Part shown: in pieces, positions 24,497 through 35,620 of the stretch
Numbering within the stretch: the stretch's first letter is position 1
Layout of the letters: each line of letters begins with the position of its first letter
Assembly (NCBI GenBank): GCA_020091685.1
Contig: CM034591.1
Coordinates: 10,612,833 to 10,676,832, forward strand
Length of the DNA: 64,000 bases
Origin: Lutjanus erythropterus
Lineage: Eukaryota > Chordata > Actinopteri > Lutjaniformes > Lutjanidae
Direction of reading: 5' to 3'
Position numbers and translations under genes: made by a program
The notes under the pieces: model-generated
Told to the model about the DNA's origin: nothing
The model's database searches: none
The model's input: only the letters and a program-made list of their open reading frames with translations

Positions 24497-24695
24497 TTAA
24501 AGGTAGAATGAGTAGGATTTATCAGTTGCTGTCCTGAGCACAGCAAAATTAAGAGGAAATAAGACGGTACAGGTGGAGGGCGGAGTCTCTGCGGGTGCAG
24601 ACGTCGGGTGGATCGTGGGTGTTGATTGTGAAGGATTATGTTTGTGAGTCTATACATTATTTTTCTGGGGAGAATCCTACACAATTTGCCTAAAA
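24497..24695. mobile_element. TTAA-ended MITE
   Basis: The left end TTAAAGGTAGAATGAGTAGG is inverted as AATCCTACACAATTTGCCTA at the right. A left TTAA and a degraded right TTAA suggest a piggyBac-like non-autonomous element. No coding frame. Confidence 0.65.
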
Positions 24696-25105
24696 TGTCC
24701 AATTGTAAATAATCAATCAAATCATTTGTGTGTGTAAACGCATTTGATGAGAACAGTCCTGCTCACCGATTTGGATAATCACTGCATTATTAATGAGACA
24801 GAAAAACAGCTGACATGTCACGACACATATCGGCCGACACTAATTATCTACTTTGATCCAAAAACTACAACAATCACAATCACAATCCGCCTGCTATAAT
24901 AAGCAAAACCATTAAAAAAACATGATTTCTTTACAATCCTTTCTTCTCCACACAGACAAAAACTGTCAATAGTCGTTACAGCCATCCGGCCAGCAGCCGC
25001 ACCCACACAGCAGGGGTCATTTATCAGCCTTTGAGATGTCACTGTGCACGGCCTTACAGATAAAAAAAGGAGCTTTTTTTTTCAAAGTAGTAACTGGGAT
25101 GTGAG

Positions 25106-25319
25106 GCTGCAAATAGTGATTATTTTAATTATCAATTAATCAGCAAATCTTTTTTTTAAGTCATCAATTAAACATTTGGTGGAATGTTAGAAAATTGTGC
25201 TTTTTTTACTTGCAAAATTACTTAAATAATTAATTGATTATATATATATAAAAAAAAAAGCAAGTTGCTGATTAATTTTCTGTCTATCAGCTAATAAATT
25301 AACCTACTAGTTGCTGTAC
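25106..25319. mobile_element. hAT-like ATTAATCG-family element copy
   Basis: GCTGCAAATAGTGATTATTT at the left, AATTATCAATTAATCAGC, GGTGGAATGTTAGAAAATTG, then CTACTAGTTGCTGTAC at the right. It includes an AT run and an A run near 25240-25258. Confidence 0.6.
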
Positions 25320-25827
25320 TGGAATCAGCACCAGCTGAATGTTTGTTGTGTGCACAGATTCTTAGCTGATGGATGTGGCTGTGTGTCTGTGTGTTGGATC
25401 CCCAGCTTGTGAGTCAGCATGTTAGCGTGTAATCTCTCCTTCCCGGGTATCACATGTCTGCTTCGCATGTGCGTTTCACCTGTTCACAGTCAGACCTCCA
25501 GCCAAGCGAACGCCCCGCGGTATCTTGGGAGAAAAAGAGCCCTTTTTCATTACAGGTAATTGAGTTGTAGCTGAAACAATACTGATTGCATTAGGGCCCT
25601 TAATCATGTTAAGGTGTCTTATTTTATCACTGGGAATTTAGCTCATTCTTGGCCCATTTTGAGGCTAACCTTCTGCAGAGGTCGTTGCCACGGGAGACCG
25701 CGGCTGCTCCCATTACCCGAGCACAGATAAATGTGTTGGCACTACGACCGTACATCCCTTTGCTCTTTCCGTCTCACCTCCCCCCCCCCGCTCTTCCCCC
25801 TCGCTCCGTTATCAGACAGAAGAGGGT

Positions 25828-25846
25828 GAGGAGGAGGAGGAGGAGG
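25828..25846. repeat. (GAG)n microsatellite
   Basis: About six GAG/GGA units in a purine-rich stretch. Confidence 0.9.
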
Positions 25847-26085
25847 TGAGAGGATGCAGAGAGGAGCTCAGCGGAGCGACCTCCAATGTCAGAGGAGCGT
25901 ATGAAGGAGACGTCAATCAAATCCAACACAGGTGCCGCAAAGAGCAGCTATCACTGGCCACCGTCCTCACGTCTTTCGTCAAGTGCTTGTTTCCTTAAGG
26001 CTGCCGAGCTACACCCCCCACCCCCTCCACAGGAATGAAGGGCCCCCCTCCACCCTCTACTACCACAACAGGCCATCCAGAGAAC

Positions 26086-26625
26086 AATGAACACACAGTG
26101 GGATTTTTACGGGATTTCTCAAAAGCCTTCGATACTGTAAGTCAGTATTTCGATGGTTACGCGAGTACCTTAGGAACAGAAAATGGTCCGTTTCAATCCA
26201 GAAACGGCCTTCTCATTAGTCCATCAGGAAAAACTGTCATTGAGGGTGTAAAATTTCTGATTTTTAGTAAAAGATAAATATAATAAGGCTATAACACAAA
26301 AATGGACATAACAAATGAGATGAGTGACGACAAGAGGACAACACTATGAGAAAATGGAAGGGGGCAGCTGGTACTGGAAAATTGATTCTGTGAGAAAAGA
26401 GTGTCACAATTCAAACATTTAATATAAATATTTATCAGTATACTCATATTTTTGACCACAGCTCTTCTCATAAAGCCAACAATCTGTGTGGGATCCCACA
26501 AGGGTCAATAATCGGCCCACTTCTTTTTCTTTTTTATATAAATGATTTAGCCTTCTCCAAAGCTGTATTTGCTATCGTATTCGTAGATAATACCAGTGTG
26601 TTTCAGTCTCCTAAAAAGCTGAAAT
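26086..26625 (+). mobile_element. LINE reverse-transcriptase fragment, decayed
   Basis: Three pieces of a non-LTR reverse transcriptase appear in order but in shifting frames: DFSKAFDTV (26113-26139), WLREYLRNRKWSVSIQ (26154-26201, another frame), and CGIPQGSIIGPLLFLFYIND from about 26487, then FVDNTSVF near 26580 in place of the catalytic F/Y-ADD. The order and spacing fit the palm domain of a fish LINE of the L2/Rex/CR1 kind. About 26225-26465 between them is unrelated or too decayed to read. The element is dead and 5'- and 3'-truncated. Confidence 0.8.
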
Positions 26626-26635
26626 TCTGGTGAAA

Positions 26636-27664
26636 TCAACCGACCCTTCGCTAAGCCCCGCCTCCAAACAGCAACTGTCCAATCACAGGTTAGCAAACAT
26701 AACTCGGGAGCCGCAGCCCTGTCAAGCTTTGTATTTCCCTACATGATGAAGTGGTGTGCACGGGGCTCTGAGGAGAGTGATAGTCAGCGTTTCATGAGTC
26801 TGGAGTCTCTCAAAAACATCAAACACGAGAGCAAACATGTGGGGAATGGATTAAACTTTGTCTTTAACTGTTCTAACATAAACTGAAAATGTGCACATGT
26901 CCAGCAAACTAACGCTAGCTTACTAGCTGTAGTAACTTTACCTCCAGCCAAACATGTTCGATACCTCTGCCTCTGTTATGTCGGGGTTTGAGGAGGAGGA
27001 GGAGGATGTGAGCAGGTACAGAATCAAAGAGGGTGGATGATGCATCTCTCTCTGGCTCGCTCTCTGAGGTCTAAGCCAGATTAGTTTAGCTCTTATCTCG
27101 GCTCTCTTCCTGCGGCGATGCCAGACCGGCTGGGTGACCTGTGTCTCAAGGTCCGCTGCACTTTCCCCACGTTAATTAGTGTATTTCTGTCATCTATCAC
27201 GTAGATATACCTGTTGTTTTTCCAACCAGTGTTTGCCAGGATGTAAGCTATCTTTAGCCTCAGTCTTTTAGCATTTATGTTATATCATGCACACAGCTTT
27301 TAGGCAAGTTTACATACACACTTTAATAGGGTTTGTGCTTTAAAATGTGTCAGAAGAAAACATTAAAAAGCCAGCTGGACACTTCTCAGCTCAGCTCAGA
27401 CTCAAGGAGTTCATGCATTAGCATTACTTTATATTAGCTAGCTGCACATATAAAATCTTCTTGTCAGAGACGTCATATTAGCCGACAAAATTCTCGGCCG
27501 TTAGCTGCAAATGAGAAGTTGCTTTTTGTTTAATTACTATTAATTTCAATGTTTAATCTGCTACTGTAATCACTGCAGACGGCATATGTGCGGGGCGAGA
27601 ATGGAAAGCTTGACAGGCGTAGCAACAGTAACTAAGGAGGGCAAGGTTTAGTGAAGGGTCAATT
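26636..27664. mobile_element. DNA element with long inverted ends (~1 kb)
   Basis: The left end AACCGACCCTTCGCTAAGCC is inverted at the right as GGTTTAGTGAAGGGTCAATT. The left also has CCTGTCAAGCTTTGTATTTC against GAATGGAAAGCTTGACAGGC at the right, so the arms pair over roughly 100 bases. The interior, with a GGAGGAGGA stretch near 26990, has no coding frame. It begins just after the LINE fragment. Confidence 0.7.
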
Positions 27665-28023
27665 GCATTTTGATCTGCTCTGATTTATAACTGGAGGAGA
27701 CCCATGATAAGCCTTGGAGGTTTTTTTTTCTTGCATGTTCTTGTTATTATTTATATTGTTTATGTTTTTTAGTATGTGCTAAATAAATCACATCAGATAA
27801 AGGAGCCAAACAGATCCCTGTCCTGCAGCTGATGGACACACAGATATGAGCTGAAGGGATAACCTCTCCATATTTACCGCTCTCCCCTTCATTTGTCCCA
27901 CTCCCTCCTCCCTACAGCAACATCCACCTCTCCTTCCAATTTTTCAGCCTCTTCCCTGCCACTGTGCTGTCTCTTTCTCATTCTCTGCATTACTCTCCCA
28001 GTCGCATTCATTCAGTCTCCACC

Positions 28024-28056
28024 CGCTCCCCTCTCCCCTCCCCTCTCCCCTCTCCG
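28024..28056. repeat. Polypyrimidine mirror-type tract
   Basis: A CTCCC/CTCTCCCC-type run with no purine for about 30 bases. Such tracts can form triplex DNA; that is general knowledge, not shown here. Confidence 0.85.
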
Positions 28057-28545
28057 TCATCCCACCACACATTTCAGTGGGAGCTCTATTGTTTGCCAGA
28101 GAGGGGCATGCTGCTACTGGTTCTTATCTGAGGATGTTTGGCGGCACATCTGTAGATGTTATCGGCGGCTCTGTTGCTCTGTTTATGCTCTGGCCTCTGC
28201 AAAAGCTGCTAGCGGGGAAATGAGATGGATGGAGGAAGGGGCCGGAAGAAAATGGAGCATCTTCCTCAGCAGAAATGATGGAGAGAGGGGCAGAGAGAGG
28301 AGAACGGGGGGAAGGAGAGCCTCTGGAAGGTGTTGTAGATGAGTAAAACCAAGACCAAAGAAAAACCAGAACCTCAGCAGGATAGGATTCAGTATGAATT
28401 CTCCCCTCAATGTTCCACAGCAAACCACATCCTCTTACCAACACTAAGACAGGGCTGCACCAACAAGGATTCATTGTTAAACCCGATTAAATCAGGGCTT
28501 AACTTTAAATTATATTGCACCAAACTTTAAATTAGAAACTACTGT

Positions 28546-28668
28546 TTTGTCCATTTGTTAATTGTTCTTTATTTGGCAATATTGTCCCATTAATTTGCCC
28601 AACAAGTTTTTTGCAAGGTGTAAGAATTAAAGCTCTGCTGAGCCATCACAAGTAGGCTAACTAGGCTA
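28546..28668. repeat. Local direct duplication, copy 1, leading into the AGCTAGC minisatellite
   Basis: TTGTCCATTTG, GCAATATTGTCCCATTAATT, CAACAAGTTTTTTGCAAGG, AGAATTAAAGCTCTGCTGAG and CATCACAAGTAGGCTAACTA align with 30561-30665. Confidence 0.8.
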
Positions 28669-28935
28669 GCTAAATTAATAGCTAGCTAGCAAACGATGAA
28701 ACATTTTTAGATTTTTAGCTAGCCAGCAAACAATGCAAAGTTATCTTAACTTTTCAGCTAGCTAGCTGGCAATATAACGTTTAGTTAACTTTTTAGGTAG
28801 CAAATAAAGTAATGTTTTGTTAACATCTCAGTTAGCTAACAGGCAATATAAAATTTTGTTACAACATTACATTGTTTGCTAGCTAGGTGAACATTTGTTA
28901 ACATTTTAGCTAGCTAACAAACAATGTAATGTTAA
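28669..28935. repeat. AGCTAGC-rich ~39-bp minisatellite
   Basis: About six to seven degenerate units of the form TTTTAGCTAGCTAGC, AAACAATGTAATG, TTTTGTTAAC, each 35-41 bases. One unit near 28860-28890 is inverted (ACATTACATTGTTTGCTAGC). The GCTAGC core is itself palindromic. Confidence 0.85.
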
Positions 28936-30036
28936 GGAATACATTAGTAGTATTTGCATTTACTCAGCCCAGACTGCACTCAACGTTTACTTTTTATTGT
29001 ATTTTGGATAAGCAGGCATCTCCATACTGATTAAACCCTTTAATTTCGGCTCACATCAAAAACTTATTTACTTGACGATTAGTCTCTAATTGTGCAACAA
29101 AGCTCTGCTTAATTTTAAATTGGATTTAGTAATTTTTAACCTTGTTTTGCTAAACTGATTAGAGCTAATCTTTGATTAAATTAATCTTTGTTGGTGTAAC
29201 CCAGTCCAAAAATACTATGAATATCTACATATTTTAAAAAAAAAAGAAGCCTGACATGCAGTTTATCATCACAGCACAATGATGAACGAGTACACCGTTT
29301 TTCACAGAACTCTCTTTTTCTGTATTGATCTATGGAAGCTAAATGCAAATGTGTCAAACGCTACATGTAAGCACTGAGCAGACGTATTCCTCAGCATAAT
29401 TTAGCACTTATCTTTAAAACTGTGCGTGGGTGTGTGCTTCAAATTATACCCCAATGAAGCTAAGGTAGAACAGAAAACATTTCCTGCATGAGTGAGATTA
29501 GAAGAGGAGAGGATTGCGAACCTACACATTTGCACATATGGGAACATTATGTAGATGCATATTATTGTAAAGTATCTGCAGCTGCTATTTGGGAAATATC
29601 AGCATGAGTTTGAGTTTGGGGGTGGAGGGGGAATCGTTGATAATGAAATGCACCACAGACAGAAAGAGGCGGCTCAGGCAGTCAACCATGCTATGCAAAG
29701 CATCAGCTTGACTCCTGAGCTTGAAGGGAATTGTCTCTCAAAGAGTAGGTTACAGAGGCAGGCAGCACGGTTGCTGACAATCTGTGATGAGATGGATGGG
29801 GTTCTCGAAGAAGCACTATCCTCAAACAGGGACTCCGCCTGTATTTGTGAGAGTATGTATACATGTGTATGAGTGTGGGACTGGCAGCTTGGGAGCAGCA
29901 GATGTCTCTGAAAACACAGATGCAGTGCAGGGCGCTGATGTCACTCAACATGGGCAGGGGCATTCATCATCGTTTACCTCATCGAGAGGTGTGATGGTGT
30001 GGCAAATTAACGTCAGTTAGCAGTCCTCCATTCCCC

Positions 30037-30058
30037 AACCACCACCACCACCACCACC
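30037..30058. repeat. (CCA)n microsatellite
   Basis: About seven ACC units. Confidence 0.95.
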
Positions 30059-30172
30059 CTCCCAGTACAAACACAACTTCTCAAGCACAAATTTTGGATT
30101 CCTTCTCAAAATATTACATCGTGTTTGTGTGCAAATAACAAAGGTGTAAATTTAGGATCAACATAATGGTGA

Positions 30173-30278
30173 CAGGTTCAGGTTTAATGAGGAAAATGGA
30201 AAATAGACTTGGACACCTGAGTGACAGATTGATCAGTTTGATCAAATCTGAGGAGTTGAACGCGGAGAGCTGAAAAGC
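30173..30278. repeat. Local direct duplication, copy 1
   Basis: CAGGTTCAGGTTTAATGAGG, AAAATGGAAAATAGAC, TGACAGATT, TGATCAAATCTGAGGAG and GAGAGCTGAAAA align with 30804-30900, about 630 bases downstream. Confidence 0.8.
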
Positions 30279-30560
30279 AGCACACGTTGAATGGATGACT
30301 GTAAGTCACCCATTCTTGAGAACTGGGACAAATCATGTCCTTCCAAAAATAAGAAAAAAAAAAAAAGGAAAAATTATTAACACCAACAGTCTAACTCTAA
30401 TTTTTGGGTGAAAATTTATTCTTTTATGATTCACATATAATTTATGAAACATTTTGGTTTAACAATCACGAGTAGGCTAACTATGCTAACTTTTAGCTAT
30501 GTGCAATAAAACACTGTTAGCATTTTTAGCAAGCTAGAAAACAACATACTTGCTATGATG

Positions 30561-30780
30561 TTGTCCGTTTGGCCATATTGCTCCATAAATTCAGTGAACA
30601 AGTTTTTCTCAAACATGGAAGAATTAGAGCTTTTCTGCTGAGTCATCACAAGGAGGCTAACTAACATTTTTTGCTAGCTAACAAACAGTGTACTGAGGGT
30701 TTTACTTTTTTAACTAGCTAGAAAATGACGCAACATTTTCCCTATGTTTTTGCTAGCTTGAAAGCAATATATATATTTTA
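30561..30780. repeat. Second copy of the 28546 unit plus a short AGCTAGC minisatellite
   Basis: 30561-30665 repeats 28546-28668, and the following 30665-30770 has further TTTTTGCTAGCTAACAAACA and AACTAGCTAGAAAATG units. A smaller related piece is at 30468-30545 (CACGAGTAGGCTAACTATGC), and an AT run lies at 30768-30797. Confidence 0.75.
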
Positions 30781-30803
30781 TATATATGCATATATAAAAA
30801 ATG

Positions 30804-30900
30804 CAGGTTCAAGTTAAATGAGGAAAACTGAAAATACACCTGACTGACAGATTATTGGAGTCTGATCAAGTCTGAGGAGCTCAAAGTCAAGAGCTGAAAA
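30804..30900. repeat. Local direct duplication, copy 2
   Basis: Partner of 30173-30278, sharing CAGGTTC, TTAAATGAGGAAAACTGAAA, CTGATCAAGTCTGAGGAGCT and AGAGCTGAAAA. Confidence 0.8.
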
Positions 30901-31965
30901 TAAACATAAACACCGCAGGAAAAAATGGAAAGAATTTAAAAACAAATTTTCTGGCAAACCAGTTCACATTAATTAAATGATTTTAAGTCCAACTTTATAG
31001 GCTAGAATTGATATAATCAGTGAAAAAAATGCTGATGGTTTGTGCCTGTCAAGAGCTCAGATATCAGAAATAATTTTTTCCCTCTCTTTTCCACATTCAT
31101 GTAAACATCCCTCTGAGATGCTCCACTGAGCCCCAATAACAGGCCGAGCCGAGACGCTCATATTTCAGCGAGGGATCTGACACGATGAGAAGATCGAACC
31201 CTCCATGTAGACATAAAACACAACACAGTTTCAAAGTTCATTAGCCGCGTCTGGTAAGATGCAGATGCCATGTATAATGCAGATTAAACAAACGACAGCA
31301 AACTCAGACATCAAATGCTGCGAAAACATACCGTACATACTGAAGAGGCTGTAGGAGGGAGAGATTTGTATTTGAGAGAGGATCATACAGTCAGTGTGCA
31401 GCGTTTATAACCTCAGAAGCCGACTCTTTACACATACTGATAGATAAACTGCTTATTTATTGTGGTTAATCAAATTTGCACATATGAATTGGGTGTATTT
31501 ACTGGCGTGCAGCGGCTTTTCTCCAGCTTTGCTCCAAACAGCAAACAGAGGTGCTGAAATAATCATATCAGGAGCAGCGAAGACGACAAAGCAACAACGA
31601 AGGCAATCTAATCAATCACTCAGGCCTAATGGGAAAGGATGCAACAGATCTCCAGAACACCTGGACGCTGTGACAGTGTGGCATCAGCAATTACTCCAGT
31701 CCATCTGCAGTCCCTTCAAACGGAGCAGATGCTCTGTTGAACGTCTCTGAACAAAATCAACCTCTGACGAGTCTCAACTGTATATTTTCATATGTGGGTC
31801 TGTACACTGTGTTGTCCATAAGGGTGTAAGGAAATATTTGAGTATTTGAGGAACATCACGTTCTGTGATTCTCAAAAACACTTTATCGTGATATTGTGAA
31901 ACCTGCAAAGAGTCATAGCGGTGTTCCACTCTGTGTTGACCGCCAAATTAATTCAAAATAAACTT

Positions 31966-32290
31966 TTGGCTTATACCCATAGGAGAACACCTTTTGGTTC
32001 CTGGTAGAGCCTTTTGTAAAGCTTTTTATACCTAAAACTCAAAATAAAGGGTTATACCTTGAACCATCTGCAAAAGGCTTCATTGAGAACCCCCTATGAC
32101 GGGTTCTTTAGGAGAAACCTTAGATGGTGTAATGGGTCCACCCAGAACCCTCTCTGGGGGTTCTATCCAGGATCTTTCCACATTCTAGGAGTGCCAAGAA
32201 CAAGAACTTTATATTCAAAGTGTTTTATCTAGAACCCATCCAGAGGATTCTAGTGAGAACCCTTTTATCTTCCAAGGGTTTTACTTTCCT
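31966..32290. mobile_element. Partial copy of the minisatellite DNA element
   Basis: CTTTTGGCTTATACCCATAG, TTTTGGTTCCTGGTAGAGCC and TTTTATCTAGAACCCATCC match the left half of the full copy that begins at 32303. The two copies are therefore head-to-tail neighbours, one incomplete. Confidence 0.7.
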
Positions 32291-32302
32291 CTGAGCTGAT
32301 TT

Positions 32303-33045
32303 TACACTCAAAGAAATAAAGTCCTAACTAGAACCATAAAGGGTTCTTTGGCTTTTCCCCACAGGAGAACCCTTTTTGGCTCCTGGTAGAACCTTTTATA
32401 CAGGCTCCATTTGGAATGGTTTCAGAGAGTTCTTCCTAGAACACAACATTAAGTGTTATACCTAGAGCAGTCTATGAAATGTTTCAGCCAGAACCTCCTG
32501 TGACAGGTTCTCCAGAGAAGCCTTCAAAAATATAATGGTTACACCCAGAACCCTCTCCAGAACCTTTCCACCCTCTAAAGGAGCCAAGAGGAACCCATCC
32601 ATGGGGTTCTACTGAGCACCTTTTTATATTCCAAGGGTTTTATCTAGAACAAACTCAGGGCTTCTCCTGAGAACCTTTTTATATTCCAAGTCTTTTACCT
32701 AGAACCTTTTCAGGGGTGGTTCTAGTGAGACTTAATACTGCAATGGTTTCACCTACAACCCATAGAGGGGGTTCTACCAAGAACCCTTTTATATTCAAGA
32801 GTTTTTATCTAGAGCCCACCAATGGGGTTCTACCAAGAACTCATGTCCATTGCGGTACAAAGAAACCTTGACAACAATCTTTTCGAAAAGGGTTCTTTGG
32901 ATGAAAATGAGTTCTTAATGGAACTGTTAATCTTACAAAGAACCCTTGACAAACCCATGTGCTTCATCAGAAGCAAATGGTTCTGGGTAGAACCTCCCCC
33001 CTCCAGGTAGAACCCTTTTGGAACCCTTATTTCTAAGAAAGCAGA
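32303..33045. mobile_element. DNA element carrying a ~56-bp minisatellite (copy 2, inverted relative to copy 1)
   Basis: Left end ACACTCAAAGAAATAAAGTC, right end CTTATTTCTAAGAAAGCAGAG. About 32590-32830 repeats CCATGGGGTTCTACTGAG, CACCTTTTTATATTCCAAGG, GTTTTATCTAGAACC, the reverse complement of the unit at 19670-19950. The right-hand segment GGTTCTGGGTAGAACC and CCCTTTTGGAACCC also matches the left end of copy 1 inverted. A short open frame at 32822 is an accident of the repeat. Confidence 0.78.
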
Positions 33046-33656
33046 GTTTATACATACAGTATGGTGCTGTGTTCTTTGTATTGTGACATTTTTCTTACAG
33101 TTAGGTTTAAATAATAATAATGATAATACTTACAGTACTGTAATATACTGAATCCTAACCTCAGTATCATGATACGCTTCATATTGTCATATTCTTGTTC
33201 CGGTTGTCCAACATTGAAATAAAGCATAATACTCTTGCTAAAAAAAGATAATATGCGTGTCTGTGCTCGTTTCATTGGTACAAACTGGTAGGAGGCACAT
33301 TTCTGTCCTTAAAGCACAGGGTTGCACAATTCCCTCGCCTCAAGACAGATTTAATACGTCTATCCCAAACATCAAAGACAAAAGCTTTGATGCAACAGCT
33401 GTATCCGGGCCGGCTTTATGTTCCTCGGCTGTAAACGTAACAGGAATTGAGACCTGAGTGTTAAAATGCAGCACTGAGGCGCAGAGAAGGCGAGAGGTTG
33501 AGGTACAGTGGAGGAGAGGCTGAAAGCAAAGGTGTTGGCAGTGTGTGGAAGAGAAGACGTGGTGTGGTAGTGTTGTTTTAGTGTGTGTGTGAATAAACAA
33601 TACGGGAGATACTTATCACTGACCTTGGAGCACGAGTTATTCTACAGCTTGGAAGA

Positions 33657-33665
<9 letters not shown>

Positions 33666-33700
<35 letters not shown>
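33666..33700. repeat. (CA)n microsatellite
   Basis: About 17 CA units following GCGCGC. Confidence 0.95.
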
Positions 33701-33701
<1 letters not shown>

Positions 33702-33749
33702 AATAGTGAGGAGGCCCTGTGGAGGATGAGTACGTTCTCTGTTTGGCTC

Positions 33750-34060
33750 TCAACTTCCACAGGGTCTCTTCAGGGCCGCAGCTTGTTCCTGTTTTTATTT
33801 GTCTCGCACACAAACAACCGTGAGACTAATTACGCAGGCCGGTATGTTCTTCAGTTTGCAGATGATCAGGGTCGTGGAGGAATTTGTCGCTTTGTGCGAA
33901 CAGAGACCAAAAACCGAAGAGACGATCATTAACTTTCACAGGAGGCCTGCTTCTCTTGCTCCTACCATCATTAAAAGGTCCAGATAATTGGGAACCATCC
34001 TGGATTTTAACTACTTTTGTGAACATTTACTTTATTCATTAAAAGGAAAACCAGAGATTT
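33750..34060 (+). mobile_element. LINE reverse-transcriptase fragment with FADD motif, decayed
   Basis: In one frame: TGSLQG (motif usually TGxPQG), LFLFLF, then RETNYAGRYVLQFADD with the FADD catalytic motif at 33855-33866. The sequence continues in other frames as VVEEFVALCEQ, INFHRRPASLAPTIIK and LGTILDFN, which match the downstream part of fish LINE reverse transcriptases (K..E...DFR...LGT...D). A reading-frame change follows the FADD. This is a different lineage or at least a different region from the fragment at 26.1 kb. Dead and truncated. Confidence 0.8.
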
Positions 34061-34092
34061 TTTTTTTAATTCACAAATTTGAATGTTGAAAG

Positions 34093-34425
34093 TAGAGCTG
34101 CACAATTTGGTAAAAAAAAATAAATAAATCAAATTATGATTATTTTGATTGAAATTGTGACTGTGATACACTTAGTGGAAATGATCAGTTTTGCATAACA
34201 ATTTTCATGTTCAGTGATTTTTTTTTAAAATTAAAGTCTAAATCATGATGTGATATAAAATGTGATATTTATTGAAGCCTGTACCAAACAAACATGTTTT
34301 ATTTTATCTGGAGAACAAGATTTTACAGGCAGGTCATCTCTGCAGCACTACAGTACCTCATTATAATGCTGTTTTCTCACACATTTTTCCTTTTTCAAAA
34401 AATTGCGATTAATTGTGCAGCTCTA
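34093..34425. mobile_element. hAT-like MITE with 15-bp perfect inverted ends
   Basis: It starts TAGAGCTGCACAATT and ends with the exact reverse complement AATTGTGCAGCTCTA. The flanks GTTGAAAG (34085-34092) and TCTGAAAG (34426-34433) match at six of eight bases, including a run of six, as expected for the 8-base target duplication of hAT elements. It is 333 bases and non-coding. Confidence 0.8.
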
Positions 34426-35339
34426 TCTGAAAGTGTTGTATGCCAGGGCTGTTGTGGCGACAGAATTTCCCCTGTGGTTATTGATGATGGCTCAACAGCG
34501 CGGCATGAGCACCGATCTATTGTTTATTTTTGTAATTACTTCACTGGTGATAAATTAAGCTAGCTGCTAGCTGCTAGTCATAGTTACACAATGTTGTTGC
34601 AGTTTGAACATTGTGACTTTTTCACATGTATAGTTGTTACATTGTTGCCTTCAGGTCTGTCAAGTAAATCTAATGCTCCACAAAACAGGAACACACACAC
34701 ATAGAAGCATAGAGGGTTTCTGTAAAATAAACAAAACTAATGCTAGACAGAGTTATGATATTTTTTATTTTTATTTGTATTTTAATTTTTATTATCAGTT
34801 CAGTTTAGTTTCAAACTGGGTTTGCTTGTTTCCTGTTTTGTTGTTTAATTTATTTCTTTAAATTTCTTTCGTCATTTTAGTTTTTTTTTTAAATTATAAT
34901 ATAGGGGGTCTGTCAATTTAGGAATTAAGAATTTAAGAAATTCAGAAAAGGTAATACAACACAAGCACAACACTTTGTAAAGGCTCACAATCACATAGAC
35001 ATGTCAGTCTCAATAAACCCCCTTAGGCTTATTGCATTGACACATTTGTCCAAATTAACTACAGACTAAAGCTAAAGACATTTCCTCTATATTTTCATTT
35101 TGTTTTCAAGTATAAAAAGCCACAAAATGCAACTTGGAAAAAAAAACACAGCATCAAATGAGGTAGTTTGTCTCGACTGTCCCTCAATATTACAACATTA
35201 GTCCAACTTTGCCCCAGCCTGTGGGAGTATCCACATTAGCTGTGCAACATGTTAATATAGAGTTTACACAGAAAGGTGATATCTTCCTATCTATCCGTCC
35301 ATCTGTCCATCTGTCTGTCTTCACTGTAGTATTGTTTTT

Positions 35340-35400
35340 GTATTTGCTATTATTGACTGCTGTCTGTGAGCCAAATTGCCCCTCAGGGACATGAAAGCTT
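35340..35400 (+). mobile_element. Possible LINE 3' tail
   Basis: GTCTGTGAGCCAAATTGCCC and CTCAGGGACATGAAAGC resemble the conserved end of fish LINEs, where AATTGCCCCTCGGGGA and an AATAAAG-type tail occur. Only about 60 bases are readable. Confidence 0.4.
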
Positions 35401-35599
35401 TACTCTCGTCTGTGATACAGCAGGATGCAGTCAGTTGTACAAAAGGCGATTCCATAATACCACACATCAACAGTACCAGCAGGGAGCCTCTGCTCGAACA
35501 CTGCGAGCCTTGATTTTTTTTAATCATCAATCAGGCCTCATCAGACTCAACTCACTGAGTCAAACGCCTCCGCGCTGCCCCGAAACCATGAGTGCGCAC

Positions 35600-35620
35600 G
35601 CACACACACACACACACACA
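35600..35620. repeat. (CA)n microsatellite
   Basis: About ten CA units after GTGCGCACG. Confidence 0.95.

Noticed and set aside
27893..28342. 149-codon open frame, plus strand, with a hydrophobic start
   Set aside because: Composition follows the underlying polypyrimidine/polypurine DNA (Ser/Pro/Leu then Arg/Gly). No homology recognised, and overlapping frames on the other strand are equally open.
28669..28935. Regular spacing of palindromic GCTAGC units read as a CRISPR-like array
   Set aside because: Unit length varies, the 'spacers' are themselves repeated, and the context is a vertebrate intron. It is a minisatellite.
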